Part shown: in pieces, positions 24,310-34,862 of the stretch
How the letters are laid out: each line of letters starts with the position of its first letter
How positions within the stretch are numbered: the stretch's first letter is position 1
Made by a program: the position numbers and the translations under genes
Origin: Lathyrus oleraceus
Taxonomy: Eukaryota > Streptophyta > Magnoliopsida > Fabales > Fabaceae
Reading direction: 5' to 3'
DNA: 64,000 bases
Assembly: GCF_024323335.1 (NCBI RefSeq)
Contig: NC_066585.1
Coordinates: forward strand, 180,376,294-180,440,293
Notes under the pieces: generated by a model
Told to the model about the DNA's origin: nothing
The model's database searches: none
What the model saw: the letters and a program-made list of their open reading frames with translations, nothing else

Positions 24310-25993
24310 TGATAACACTGAATTTTACCGTATTTTCGACTCCGATTTCACATGCATTCTAGTTGTTTTATTGTTATTTTGTTGTGTTATTGCTATGTTT
24401 TCCTTTGATTTCAGGTTTTTACTTTAATCGGAGCCCCGATCGAGAAAAGGAGTTTAAAAGAGCTAAAAACCCTAAAATTCAGCATTTTGTACTTGTGGCC
24501 TACCCCATGGCTGGCGCCATAGACCCTGCCATGACGTGTCCAAGCTCAACTTCTCTCAACTGCCACGTTCCCCACTACTTCCACTAAGGCGCCTCAGATT
24601 GGCCTTGTGGCGGGCGCCATGGCCTTGTGGCGGGCGCCACAAGAGGAAACGTTTTCCCTCCCATTTTCAAATTGAAGGGCATCCTTGTCATTTCCATCTT
24701 TTTACTTGCTTATAAATAGAAACTCGAAATCACTTTTACAATCACCCAAACTTAGAGCAGAGGCAAACTCAGAGCAACTTTGTTTCACTTAGGCATATAT
24801 TCAGTATTTTAAAGTGGTAATCGCTTCGCATTGGAGTGTTACCACAATTATGTAATCGAGTCTGTGATAGAGTCTATAATCGAGTTTGGAGTACTTCGGA
24901 AGGAAGTTAATCCTGCCGCCATTTTCATTTCCGCTTTGCAATTTACTCAACCCTCCGATTGGAGCAGGTTTTTATTACTTGTCTTTATCTTATTTATTTT
25001 CCCGCACTAACTTTACTTTATTTATTTCCCGCACTCGCTTTACTTTATTTATTTTCCCGCACTCGCTTTAAATTATTTATTTCCTCGCACTCGCTTTAAA
25101 TTATTTATTTCCTCGCACTCGCTTTAAATTATTTATTTCCTCGCACTCGCTTTAAATTATTTATTTCCTCGCACTCACACTACTTTTATTTATTTTCCGC
25201 ACTCACACTACTTTTATTTAAATTAATGCACTTTTACTTTACCATGTCTAACTAAATTTATAAGGTTAGAATGTAAGGATCGTAATTGAACCGATAATCC
25301 ATACAATTGTTCGTAGAAACACTTAAGGGCTATTTTAACTTTCAACTTAAGTTTTCCCGCACTTCAATTCCGTTGGGTAAGAGCGAAAGCCGTCCAACGT
25401 CTATCTAAACTTAATTGTTTTTAACTATTTCAAAAACAGCGAAAGCACTTTGTTTAGTTCACTAGGAGTCTTAATTTAAGAAGAAAAGAGATTTTAAAAC
25501 TATTTTCGGACGCGTTTATAAGTATATAGTCTGGTTCGTGAGAACCTTTTTTGGTTAAGAAATCCAGGTTAAAATACTTTTCAACTTAGTCAAGATACAA
25601 TATTTCTTAAAAATAGGTTTACTACTCTAACGCAATGCACGCCTTTTTATAAGTGACAATAAGATGGTTTGATTAGGGAGTACAAATCGGTTCTGAATAT
25701 GCGAAAGCGACAGTTCCCGTTAAATTGGTTCTTTTCAAAGTAGGAAACACTGCCCATAAGTAGCTCTATTAGCAAGTACATGGATTATTAATTGATTACG
25801 TCAATTACATTCGACCCTGTCTTTATTAATTAAATACTTTACTTTTCATTGCACACTCCAAAAACACCTATATCGATTGCCTTTGATAAACACCATAACA
25901 ATAGATAACGATAGATTGACACTTGGTCTCTGTGGATTCGACAATCTTTTATATTACTCTGACGCGTTCGTATACTTGTGAAACACCGCATCA
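24310..25993 (+). repeat. Athila 3' LTR, intact
   Basis: 1684 bp, TGATAACAC...CGCATCA. It shows the empty site for element B (AAGGG at 24675-24679) and the TATA box at 24711. It has 38 bp at about 25249-25286 missing from the 5' LTR, and about eight copies of the 28-bp CGCACTCGCTTTA unit at about 24995-25210. Confidence 0.94.
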
Positions 25994-27010
25994 GATTCCT
26001 AATGAGATTACCCGTCTACTTGAGCATGAAGAGAAGGTCATTCAGCCGCATCTTGAGAATCTGGAAACAGTCAACTTGGGGTCTGAAGATTGTGTGCGAG
26101 AAGTGAAGATTGGGGCACTCCTGGAAGAGTCTGTCAAGAAGGGGTTGATTGAGTTACTACGAGAATACGTCGACGTCTTTGCCTGGTCATATGAAGACAT
26201 GCCTGGTCTAGATACTGATATTGTGCAACATTTCCTGCCTTTGAAGCCTGAGTGCGTGCCTGTGAAGCAGAAGCTCAGAAGAACTCATCCTGACATGGCA
26301 GTGAAGATTAAAGGGGAAGTTCAGAAGAAAATTGATGTGGGGTTTCTGGTGACTTCTACATATCCTCAATGGGTGGCCAATATTGTGCTCGTGCCTAAGA
26401 AATATGGAAAAGTCCGAATGTGTGTGGACTATAGAGACTTGAATAAAGCTAGTCCGAAAGATGATTTCCCTCTACCACATATTGATATGTTGGTAGATAA
26501 TACAACTAAATTCAATGTCTTCTCATTTATGGACGGATTTTCCGGATATAATCAGATTAAAATGGCACCCGAGGATATGAAGAAGACAACATTCATCACA
26601 CCTTGGGAAACATTCTATTATCGAGTGATGCCCTTCGGTTTGAAGAACGTCGGAGCCACGTATCAACGAGCTATGACTACCTTGTTTCATGATATGATGC
26701 ACAAGGAGATCGAGGTATATGTTGATGATATGATTGCAAAGTCAAGAACGGAAGTTGAACATGTAGAACACTTGTTGAAGCTTTTTCAGCGTCTGAGAAA
26801 GTATAAGCTTCGTCTGAATCCTAACAAGTGTACATTTGGAGTCCGTTCTGGAAAGTTATTGGGCTTTATTATTAGCGAAAGAGGTATTGAGGTTGATCCT
26901 GCAAAGGTCAAAGCAATACAAGAGATGCATGCGCCCAAAATTGGGAAGCAAGTCCGAGGTTTTCTTGGCCGCTTGAATTATATTTCCAGATTTATATCCC
27001 ACATGACTGC
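25994..27010 (+). pseudogene. Element A: reverse transcriptase segment
   Basis: The frame continues from 771. It contains the linker of the pol ORF, the RT fingers (GFLVTSTYPQWVANIVLVPK), VRMCVDYRDLNKASPKDDFPLPHID, DGFSGYNQIKM, MPFGLKN, and the active site YVDD near 26727, then the thumb FLGRLNYISRFISHMTA where the Tekay-type dimer inserted. There is no stop in this 1-kb piece. RT polymerises cDNA from element RNA primed by tRNA. A few consensus positions look altered (PWETF, KNVGATY), consistent with decay. Confidence 0.88.
27006..27010. repeat. TSD ACTGC of the Tekay-type dimer (partner 40990-40994)
   Basis: ACTGC precedes TGTAACACCC at 27011 and follows GGGTGTTACA at 40989. No such duplication flanks the middle LTR. 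Confidence 0.96.
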
Positions 27011-28651
27011 TGTAACACCCTTCAACCCAAACGACATATTTAAATAAATTATCAGAGTACAACATGTAGAAGAGTTTACATTTCTTACAACATAACACTT
27101 ATCGCATCACAACATAAAACATATCATTTATTTTATTAAAACTTCGCAGGGGACAACAACACAAATATTATCATTCATCATATAACAATTCATAATAATG
27201 TTTCAACATTATCTCAACAAAGCATCTCAACATATTAGTCATCATAAACAACGTAAATAATAACCAATTATCTATCGAATCCCATAACCCCGGTGTCACA
27301 TGACCAGAGCATTTGACTCGACTCCGTAGAATAACTCTACACTTATTCTTCAAACCTCAACAATAGCTACTCCTCTTTATCTGCACATTGCTCATCATAG
27401 ATGAACATAAACACATGCAGAAGGGGTGAGAATTACATTATTAAATAATAATATAACGACAGAATATAAACATAAATATATTTCACATATGCCAACACAG
27501 CTCATCATAATCATCATAATCAACATACTCATGAACATCAACAAAACAACATATCAAATGCAATGCACACACCCATGCATGACTCAACACGACTCGGTAT
27601 ACCCCTTTTGTGACCAACTACAGGATCACCACTCCCAGATTCATCACCATAGAATCCGAGTTCCCCGCAAGGAACCAAGCCTCTCCACAAGCCCGGAGTC
27701 AACAACATCATTGGAACTCAGTCCGTTCATCACTAGGCATCGGCCTTTCATGAATGCATGCACACCAAACATGCATCATAATCAACATAGCAACAACAAC
27801 ATCATATAGTCATGTTATCATCATCATTAATAGCATGACATACAACTCAACAAAACAACAACAACATTACAACGATATCACATTTGGGAGTTTAAAACGT
27901 GAAAGCTGTCCGTCAAACTGATATGGCGAACGCCATTAGGCTAATGGCGAACGCCATTAGCGTTAAACGCTCTTATTCTGGAAAAACTGTCCGTCAAATT
28001 GATATGGCGAACGCCATTAGGCTAATGGCGAACGCCATTAGCGTTAAACGCTCTTATTCTGGAAAAAAAAGCCCAAATGGCGAACGCCAAAGGCATAATG
28101 GCGAACGTCATTTGGATGTTATGTGCATAAATAAGATTTTAAGTGCGGAAACAGTGGACGCGCGGGCTTCTAAGCATATAACTCAACAAAACTCACAGAT
28201 CGGAGAATTTCCATCAAAACCCCAAACTTTCCCAATCTCCCTAAAATCCCCAAAATCCATCAACAATCCAACATATCATGAATTTGCTCGCATATTATCG
28301 TTTAATAAGGTTCAGACCCCTTACCTCTTTGGATTGAAGGAAGTTCTGAGCAATCTTTGGCCTTTTCCTCTTCCTTCTCTTTCTCTTCAGCGTTTCTCCC
28401 TTTCTCTGACTCTGAGGCAAAAAAATACATGAAAACACTCTGAGTTCTCACCTTGGCCTCTTTTATCCATTTCCACTTTTACCCTTCCACTCTTCATATT
28501 CCATTTATTTTATTTATTTAATTATTATTAAAATAAATAACATCTATAATAATAATAATAATTCCCAATATTATTTAATAATTCATTTTACCTTCAAATA
28601 ATCATATTAAAATAATATTTAAATTAATCTAACAATATTCTGGGTGTTACA
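27011..28651 (-). repeat. Tekay-type LTR 1 (left; 3' LTR of copy 1)
   Basis: 1641 bp with perfect 10-bp terminal inverted repeats TGTAACACCC / GGGTGTTACA. A TATA-like GGATAAAAGAG lies on the minus strand near 28458-28468. The cluster of ATGGCGAACGCCAT inverted motifs is at 27906-28115. Long forward frames in it are not genes. Confidence 0.95.
27906..28115 (-). repeat. Cluster of ATGGCG-AA-CGCCAT inverted repeats in Tekay-type LTR 1
   Basis: An 81-bp unit starts at 27906 and 27987, and a shorter third copy follows. Six copies of the small inverted repeat result. It occurs identically in the other LTRs at 34075-34284 and 40244-40453. It should fall in the 5' leader of the minus-strand transcript. 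Confidence 0.8.
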
Positions 28652-28672
28652 ACTCTCCCCCACTTTAGAAGT
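28652..28672 (-). other. Polypurine tract of Tekay-type copy 1
   Basis: Minus strand reads AAAGTGGGGGAGAGT immediately before the 3' LTR. Copy 2 has the same at 34821-34841. Confidence 0.75.
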
Positions 28673-28693
28673 TTTCGTCCTCGAAAACATACC

Positions 28694-31600
28694 TCAAGCA
28701 AATAGAGCCGGATACGACTCCTTCATCTGATCTTCACGCTCCCAAGTCAAGCTCTCACCAGCTGGACCTCCCCAAACAACTTTCATTAGAGCAATCTTCT
28801 TACCTCTCAGGGTCTTCTCTTCTCGGTCATCTATCCGAATTGGCAACACCTCAACGGTCAAATTATCCCTCACCTGGATATCATCCAACTGAACAACATG
28901 CGAAGGATCCGCAATATATTTTCTCAACTGAGATACATGAAACACATCATGCAGATTAGAAAGCGACGGCGGTAAAGCTATCCGATACGCCACTTCCCCA
29001 ACCCTCTTCAAAATCTGATACGGACCCACAAACCTCGGAGTAAGCTTTTTAGACTTTAAAGCTCTACCCACACCTGTCGTCGGAGTAACTCTCAAGAACA
29101 CATGATCTCCCTCTTGGAACTCAAGTGCCTTCCTCCTCTTATCATGATAACTCTTCTGGCGACTCTGAGAAATCTTCATTTTCTCCTGAATCATCTTAAC
29201 CCTTTCAGTCGTCTGCTGCACAATCTCAGGTCCGAGTACAACACTCTCACCTGATTCATACCAACACAATGGAGTTCTACACCTCCTACCATACAATGCT
29301 TCATATGGAGCCATACCGATACTAGCATGAAAACTATTATTATAAGTAAACTCCACCAACGGCAAATAACTATCCCAAGAACCACTCTGCTCCAACACAC
29401 AAGCTCTCAACAAATCCTCCAAGGATTGGATAGTTCTTTCAGTCTGACCATCAGTCTGAGGATGATAAGCTGAACTCAACCTCAACTTAGTCCCCAACGC
29501 TTTCTGCAAACTTTCCCAAAATCTAGAAGTAAATCTGGGATCTCTATCAGACACAATACTGGATGGAATACCATGCAGCCTCACTATCTCCTCAATATAC
29601 AACTCTGCCAACTTCTCTAAAGAGTGATTAATCTTCATCGGCAAGAAATGCGCCGACTTAGTCAATCGATCCACAATCACCCAAATAGAATCATTACCTT
29701 TCACCGTCCTCGGCAATCCCGTCACAAAATCCATGGAAATGCTATCCCACTTCCATTCAGGAATCTTCAAAGGTTGCATCATACCTGCCGGTTTCTGATG
29801 TTCAATCTTTGACTTCTGACAAGTCAAACAGGCATGCACAAACTTAGCAACATCTCTTTTCATACCAGCCCACCAAAACAACTTCTTCAAATCTTGATAC
29901 ATTTTAGTTGCACCTGGATGGATACTCAATCCACTCCTATGGCCCTCTTCAAGAATACTCTTTTTCAATTCAGACACCTCAGGAACACAAACTCTACCTT
30001 TAAATCGCAGGATGCCATTCTCATCAATCTCAAAATTACCACCATTACCCTGGTTAACCATAGTAATATGATCAACTAGAGCGACATCAACTTGCTGACC
30101 ATTCCGAATATCTTCCAGAATTTCACTAGTCAACTTCAGCATACCCAACTTTACACTATCAGCGGAAACTTCACAACCCAAACTCATATCACGGAACTGT
30201 TCAATTAACTCAAGCTCCCGAACCATCATCATAGACATATGTAGAGACTTTCTACTCAGCGCATCTGCAACTACATTAGCCTTACCGGGATGATAACTCA
30301 ATTCAAAGTCAAAATCCTTCAGTAATTCTAACCACCTTCTCTGCCTCATATTTAACTCTTTCTGATCAAACAGATACTTCAGACTCTTGTGATCACTGAA
30401 CACTTCGAATCTGGAACCATACAGATAATGCCTCCACATTTTCAACACAAATACAACAGCTGCAAGTTCTAGATCATGCGTAGGATAATTCCTCTCATGA
30501 ACTTTCAACTGTCTAGAAGCATAAGCTACAACTTTACCATTCTGCATCAAAACACCACCAAGACCCATCAAAGAAGCATCACAATAAACAACGAAGGACT
30601 CACCAGGATTAGGCAAGATCAACACTGGAGCACTGGTCAACCGCCTCTTCAACTCAACAAAACTCGCTTCACAAGCTGCATCCCACACATACACTTGACC
30701 CTTCTTAGTCAACTGCGTCAACGGCAATGCCAACTTAGAGAAGCCCTCAATAAATCTGCGATAATAACCAGCTAACCCCAGAAAACTGCGTATCTCAGTA
30801 GCAGACTTCGGAGTCTCCCACTGTAATACAGCATCAACTTTAGCAGGATCAACAGAAATCCCACCACTCGAAATCACATGGCCAAGGAAACTCACTTCCT
30901 TCAACCAGAACTCACATTTAGATAACTTTGCATATAATTTCTTTTCTCTTAACACCTGCAAAACAATTCTCAGATGTCCTGCATGCTCTTCTTCCGTCTT
31001 AGAATATATCAATATATCATCTATGAACACCACAACAAAATTATCAAGGTACGGATGAAATATACGATTCATATATTCCATAAACACACCTGGAGCATTA
31101 GACACACCGAACGGCATCACAGTGTATTCATAATGACCATACCTCGTACGGAAAGCAGTCTTCGCAATATCATCTGACTTCACTCGGATCTGATGATAAC
31201 CCGACCGCAAATCAATCTTACTGAAAACATGAGCTCCAACCAACTGGTCCATCAAATCATCAATCCTCGGCAATGGATACCGATTCTTGATAGTCACCTT
31301 ATTCAACTGCCGATAATCGACACACAACCTCATCGTACCTTCTTTCTTCTTCACTAACAATACTGGTGCACCCCAAGGAGAAACACTTGGACGCACAAAC
31401 TTCTTCTCAAGCAATTCTTCAAGTTGCTTCTTCAATTCAACTAATTCAGTTGCCGACATTCTATAAGGAGACATCGACACTGGACTCGTACCTGGTACTA
31501 AGTCAATGGCAAATTCGACTTCACGTTCTGGAGGTAAATCACTTACATCCTCCGGAAACACATCCTGAAATTCATAGACAACAGGCAAATCTACACTCAC

Positions 31601-33106
31601 CACTTTCTTATCCGCTTGCAGAGACGCAAATAAAGCGAATATCTGAGCTTCATCTTTCACAAAATCCCCCACCTGCCTAGCAGATAGAAATTTTGCCTCA
31701 TCATTCTCACCAACTTCAGAAAACCGCACCGTCTTCCTATAGCAGTTGATAAACACGCCATAGAATTCTAGCCAATTCATTCCCAGAATAATATCAATTT
31801 GGTGCAAGGGTAAGCACACCAAATCAATCACGAACTCTCTCTCAAAGATCGTCAAATGACAACCTCGACAGACAACAGAAGTCTTCACAGAACCATTAGC
31901 AGGAGTATCTATCACCATACTTCCGCCTAGGGACGACATAATCACACCAATCCTGGTCGCACACTCATACGAAATAAACGAATGAGTAGCACCAGTGTCA
32001 ACAATAGCAAGCAATTCAACATTATTAATCAAGCAAGTACCTTTAATCAGATTATCTTCTTTAGGAGCTTCAGCCCCACTCAGGGCAAACACCCTACCAG
32101 TAGTATGAGCTGCAGTAGCCGCCTTCTTCGGTTTCGAGCACTGCGAACTGATATGGCCTTTCTCGCCACAATTAAAACATGTCGGACCAGCATCCTTACA
32201 TTCAGTAACTCTATGACCAGCCTGACCGCATCGGAAACATCTCAGTACTTTCTTGGTACAGCTATCAGCACGGTGGCCTGGCTCGCCACACTTGAAACAT
32301 TTACCAGCTATGGGAGATCCTCCCCCACTTGGCTTCTTCTCATCTACTACTTTCTGCTTACCTTTACCATTCGGAGATGCATAAGGACTACCACGATCCT
32401 TATTCTTCTTCTCACTAAGACTCTTGTAATGAGCAGTCCTAGCCTTGCTATCTTCATCAAATATCCTGCACTTATTAACCAGTGTAGGAAACCTACGAAT
32501 CTCCTGGTAACCAATGCCTTGTTTGATCTCGGGACGCAACCCGTTCTCAAACTTGACACACTTGGATTCCTCAGCATCAGCATCATTATAATGAGGACAA
32601 TACTGCACCAGCTCCTCAAACTTCGAAGCGTAATCAGCAACAGACATGTTACCCTGCTTCAGTTCTAGAAATTCCATCTCCTTCTTACATCGCACATCAG
32701 CAGGAAAATATTTCTCCAGAAAGACCGTCTTGAACCTTTCCCAAGTCATCTCAGCACCTGGTACTTCAATTCTCTGGCGAGTGTTATCCCACCAGTTTTC
32801 AGCCTCTTCAGATAACATATGCGTACCAAACTGCACCTTCTGTGCTTCAGTACACGTCATCACCCGGAAAATCTTCTCAATTTCCCTCAGCCAAATCTGA
32901 GCACCATCTGGATCATAGCGCCCTTTGAATGTAGGAGGGTTATTCTTCAGAAACCTTCCCAAATTCTTAAACTCGTCGACCGGCGGATTCTGCTGCGCCT
33001 GCATAGCCTGCGCCATAGCAGCCAAAGCCTCAGCAATCGCACGGTCATTTTCTCCAGCCATACTCTGCACAACACAACCACCACCGTTAAATATCGACAG
33101 TGTCAT
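28694..33106 (-). CDS. Tekay-type copy 1 Gag-Pol polyprotein with chromodomain, uninterrupted
   Basis: 1470 codons without a stop from ATG 33106. The likelier start is Met16 (33061, [13 protein letters not shown]), the usual Gag start in this lineage. Domains by residue: capsid about 45-225; three CCHC knuckles at 270-283, 290-303 and 310-323; protease DTG at 370-372; RT with FIDD near 694; RNase H CDAS near 842; integrase HHCC about 1056-1097; catalytic Asp1126, Asp1187 and Glu1223 (exact D-x35-E); and a C-terminal chromodomain-like segment about 1418-1466 that in chromoviruses steers insertion to particular chromatin. PBS, PPT and LTRs are present, so this copy could be autonomous. Length and domain order are normal for Del/Tekay. 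Confidence 0.93.
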   Translation of the reverse strand: MTLSIFNGGGCVVQSMAGENDRAIAEALAAMAQAMQAQQNPPVDEFKNLGRFLKNNPPTFKGRYDPDGAQIWLREIEKIFRVMTCTEAQKVQFGTHMLSEEAENWWDNTRQRIEVPGAEMTWERFKTVFLEKYFPADVRCKKEMEFLELKQGNMSVADYASKFEELVQYCPHYNDADAEESKCVKFENGLRPEIKQGIGYQEIRRFPTLVNKCRIFDEDSKARTAHYKSLSEKKNKDRGSPYASPNGKGKQKVVDEKKPSGGGSPIAGKCFKCGEPGHRADSCTKKVLRCFRCGQAGHRVTECKDAGPTCFNCGEKGHISSQCSKPKKAATAAHTTGRVFALSGAEAPKEDNLIKGTCLINNVELLAIVDTGATHSFISYECATRIGVIMSSLGGSMVIDTPANGSVKTSVVCRGCHLTIFEREFVIDLVCLPLHQIDIILGMNWLEFYGVFINCYRKTVRFSEVGENDEAKFLSARQVGDFVKDEAQIFALFASLQADKKVVSVDLPVVYEFQDVFPEDVSDLPPEREVEFAIDLVPGTSPVSMSPYRMSATELVELKKQLEELLEKKFVRPSVSPWGAPVLLVKKKEGTMRLCVDYRQLNKVTIKNRYPLPRIDDLMDQLVGAHVFSKIDLRSGYHQIRVKSDDIAKTAFRTRYGHYEYTVMPFGVSNAPGVFMEYMNRIFHPYLDNFVVVFIDDILIYSKTEEEHAGHLRIVLQVLREKKLYAKLSKCEFWLKEVSFLGHVISSGGISVDPAKVDAVLQWETPKSATEIRSFLGLAGYYRRFIEGFSKLALPLTQLTKKGQVYVWDAACEASFVELKRRLTSAPVLILPNPGESFVVYCDASLMGLGGVLMQNGKVVAYASRQLKVHERNYPTHDLELAAVVFVLKMWRHYLYGSRFEVFSDHKSLKYLFDQKELNMRQRRWLELLKDFDFELSYHPGKANVVADALSRKSLHMSMMMVRELELIEQFRDMSLGCEVSADSVKLGMLKLTSEILEDIRNGQQVDVALVDHITMVNQGNGGNFEIDENGILRFKGRVCVPEVSELKKSILEEGHRSGLSIHPGATKMYQDLKKLFWWAGMKRDVAKFVHACLTCQKSKIEHQKPAGMMQPLKIPEWKWDSISMDFVTGLPRTVKGNDSIWVIVDRLTKSAHFLPMKINHSLEKLAELYIEEIVRLHGIPSSIVSDRDPRFTSRFWESLQKALGTKLRLSSAYHPQTDGQTERTIQSLEDLLRACVLEQSGSWDSYLPLVEFTYNNSFHASIGMAPYEALYGRRCRTPLCWYESGESVVLGPEIVQQTTERVKMIQEKMKISQSRQKSYHDKRRKALEFQEGDHVFLRVTPTTGVGRALKSKKLTPRFVGPYQILKRVGEVAYRIALPPSLSNLHDVFHVSQLRKYIADPSHVVQLDDIQVRDNLTVEVLPIRIDDREEKTLRGKKIALMKVVWGGPAGESLTWEREDQMKESYPALFA

Positions 33107-33162
33107 TTACACTAATCGACCAACAGGGAAAACATCACATTATGACTCGACTGAACTGACTA

Positions 33163-33175
33163 TGCTCTGATACCA
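33163..33175 (-). other. Primer binding site of Tekay-type copy 1, initiator tRNA-Met type
   Basis: Minus strand TGGTATCAGAGCA lies four bases inside the 5' LTR at 33180. Copy 2 has it at 39332-39344. Confidence 0.85.
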
Positions 33176-33179
33176 CTAA

Positions 33180-34820
33180 TGTAACACCCTTCTACCCAAA
33201 CGACATATTTAAATAAATTATCAGAGTACACCATGTAGAAGAGTTTACATTTCTTACAACATAACACTTATCGCATCACAACATAAAACATATTATTTAT
33301 TTTATTAAAACTTCGCAGCGGACAACAACACAAATATTATCATTCATCATATAACAATTCATAATAATGTTTCAACATTATCTCAACAAAGCATCTCAAC
33401 ATATTAGTCATCATAAACAACGTAAATAATAACCAATTATCTATCGAATCCCATAACCCCGGTGTCACATGACCAGAGCATTTGACTCGACTCCGTAGAA
33501 TAACTCTACACTTATTCTTCAAACCTCAACAATAGCTACTCCTCTTTATCTGCACATTGCTCATCATAGATGAACATAAACACATGCAGAAGGGGTGAGA
33601 ATTACATTATTAAATAATAATATAACGACAGAATATAAACATAAATATATTTCACATATGCCAACACAGCTCATCATAATCATCATAATCAACATACTCA
33701 TGAACATCAACAAAACAACATATCAAATGCAATGCACACACCCATGCATGACTCAACACGACTCGGTATACCCCTTTTGTGACCAACTACAGGATCATCA
33801 CTCCCAGATTCATCACCATAGAATCCGAGTTCCCCGCAAGGAACCAAGCCTCTCCACAAGCCCGGAGTCAACAACATCATTGGAACTCAGTCCGTTCATC
33901 ACTAGGCATCGGCCTTTCATGAATGCATGCACACCAAACATGCATCATAATCAACATAGCAACAACAGCATCATATAGTCATGTTATCATCATCATTAAT
34001 AGCATGACATACAACTCAACAAAACAACAACAACATTACAACGATATCACATTTGGGAGTTTAAAACGCGAAAGCTGTCCGTCAAACTGATATGGCGAAC
34101 GCCATTAGGCTAATGGCGAACGCCATTAGCGTTAAACGCTCTTATTCTGGAAAAACTGTCCGTCAAACTGATATGGCGAACGCCATTAGGCTAATGGCGA
34201 ACGCCATTAGCGTTAAACGCTCTTATTCTGGAAAAAAAAGCCCAAATGGCGAACGCCAAAGGCATAATGGCGAACGTCATTTGGCTGTTATGTGCATAAA
34301 TAAGATTTTAAGTGCGGAAACAGTGGACGCGCGGGCTTCTAAGCATATAACTCAACAAAACTCACAGATCGGAGAATTTCCATCAAAACCCCAAACTTTC
34401 CCAATCTCCCTAAAATCCCCAAAATCCATCAACAATCCAACATATCATGAATTTGCTCGCATATTATCGTTTAATAAGGTTCAGACCCCTTACCTCTTTG
34501 GATTGAAGGAAGTTCTGAGCAATCTTTGGCCTTTTCCTCTTCCTTCTCTTTCTCTTCAGCGTTTCTCCCTTTCTCTGACTCTGAGGCAAAAAAATACGTG
34601 AAAACACTCTGAGTTCTCACCTTGGCCTCTTTTATCCATTTCCACTTTTACCCTTCCACTCTTCATATTCCATTTATTTTATTTATTTAATTATTATTAA
34701 AATAAATAACATCTATAATAATAATAATAATTCCCAATATTATTTAATAATTCATTTTACCTTCAAATAATCATATTAAAATAATATTTAAATTAATCTA
34801 ACAATATTCTGGGTGTTACA
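33180..34820 (-). repeat. Tekay-type middle LTR, shared by both copies
   Basis: 1641 bp, serving as 5' LTR of copy 1 and 3' LTR of copy 2. It is nearly identical to LTR 3 and lacks the changes private to LTR 1. No TSD is present at its borders. Confidence 0.95.
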
Positions 34821-34862
34821 ACTCTCCCCCACTTTAGAAGTTTTCGTCCTCGAAAACATACC

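Larger units (their letters stand above)
772..25993 (+). mobile_element. Athila-lineage Ty3/gypsy element, containing element B in its 5' LTR
   Basis: It has TG...CA termini, TSD GATTC, a PBS of tRNA-Asp type, a gag-pol with Athila-like Gag, and a 3' PPT. Without element B and its duplicated TSD it is about 10.45 kb. By-eye comparison of the two LTRs gives about 30 substitutions in about 1.6 kb, a 38-bp indel and a repeat-number change, making it older than element B nested within it. The polyprotein is broken, so this copy is not autonomous. Confidence 0.93.

Noticed and set aside
25923..25993. Upstream extension of the RT frame of element A into the Athila LTR
   Set aside because: These codons are LTR sequence before the TSD; the true upstream exon is 675-771.
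27426..28432. Forward frames in the Tekay LTR, including MANAIRLMANAISVKRSY repeats
   Set aside because: They read through LTR sequence and the ATGGCGAACGCCAT repeat cluster, against the element's direction.
31982..32668. 228-codon frame on the plus strand opposite Tekay-type Gag (also 38151-38837)
   Set aside because: It is the shadow of the real minus-strand polyprotein, with no domain or codon signal.
33106..33180. An independent second insertion forming the tandem Tekay-type pair
   Set aside because: There is no TSD at the middle LTR and both periods are identical to the base, so duplication of one insertion fits better.
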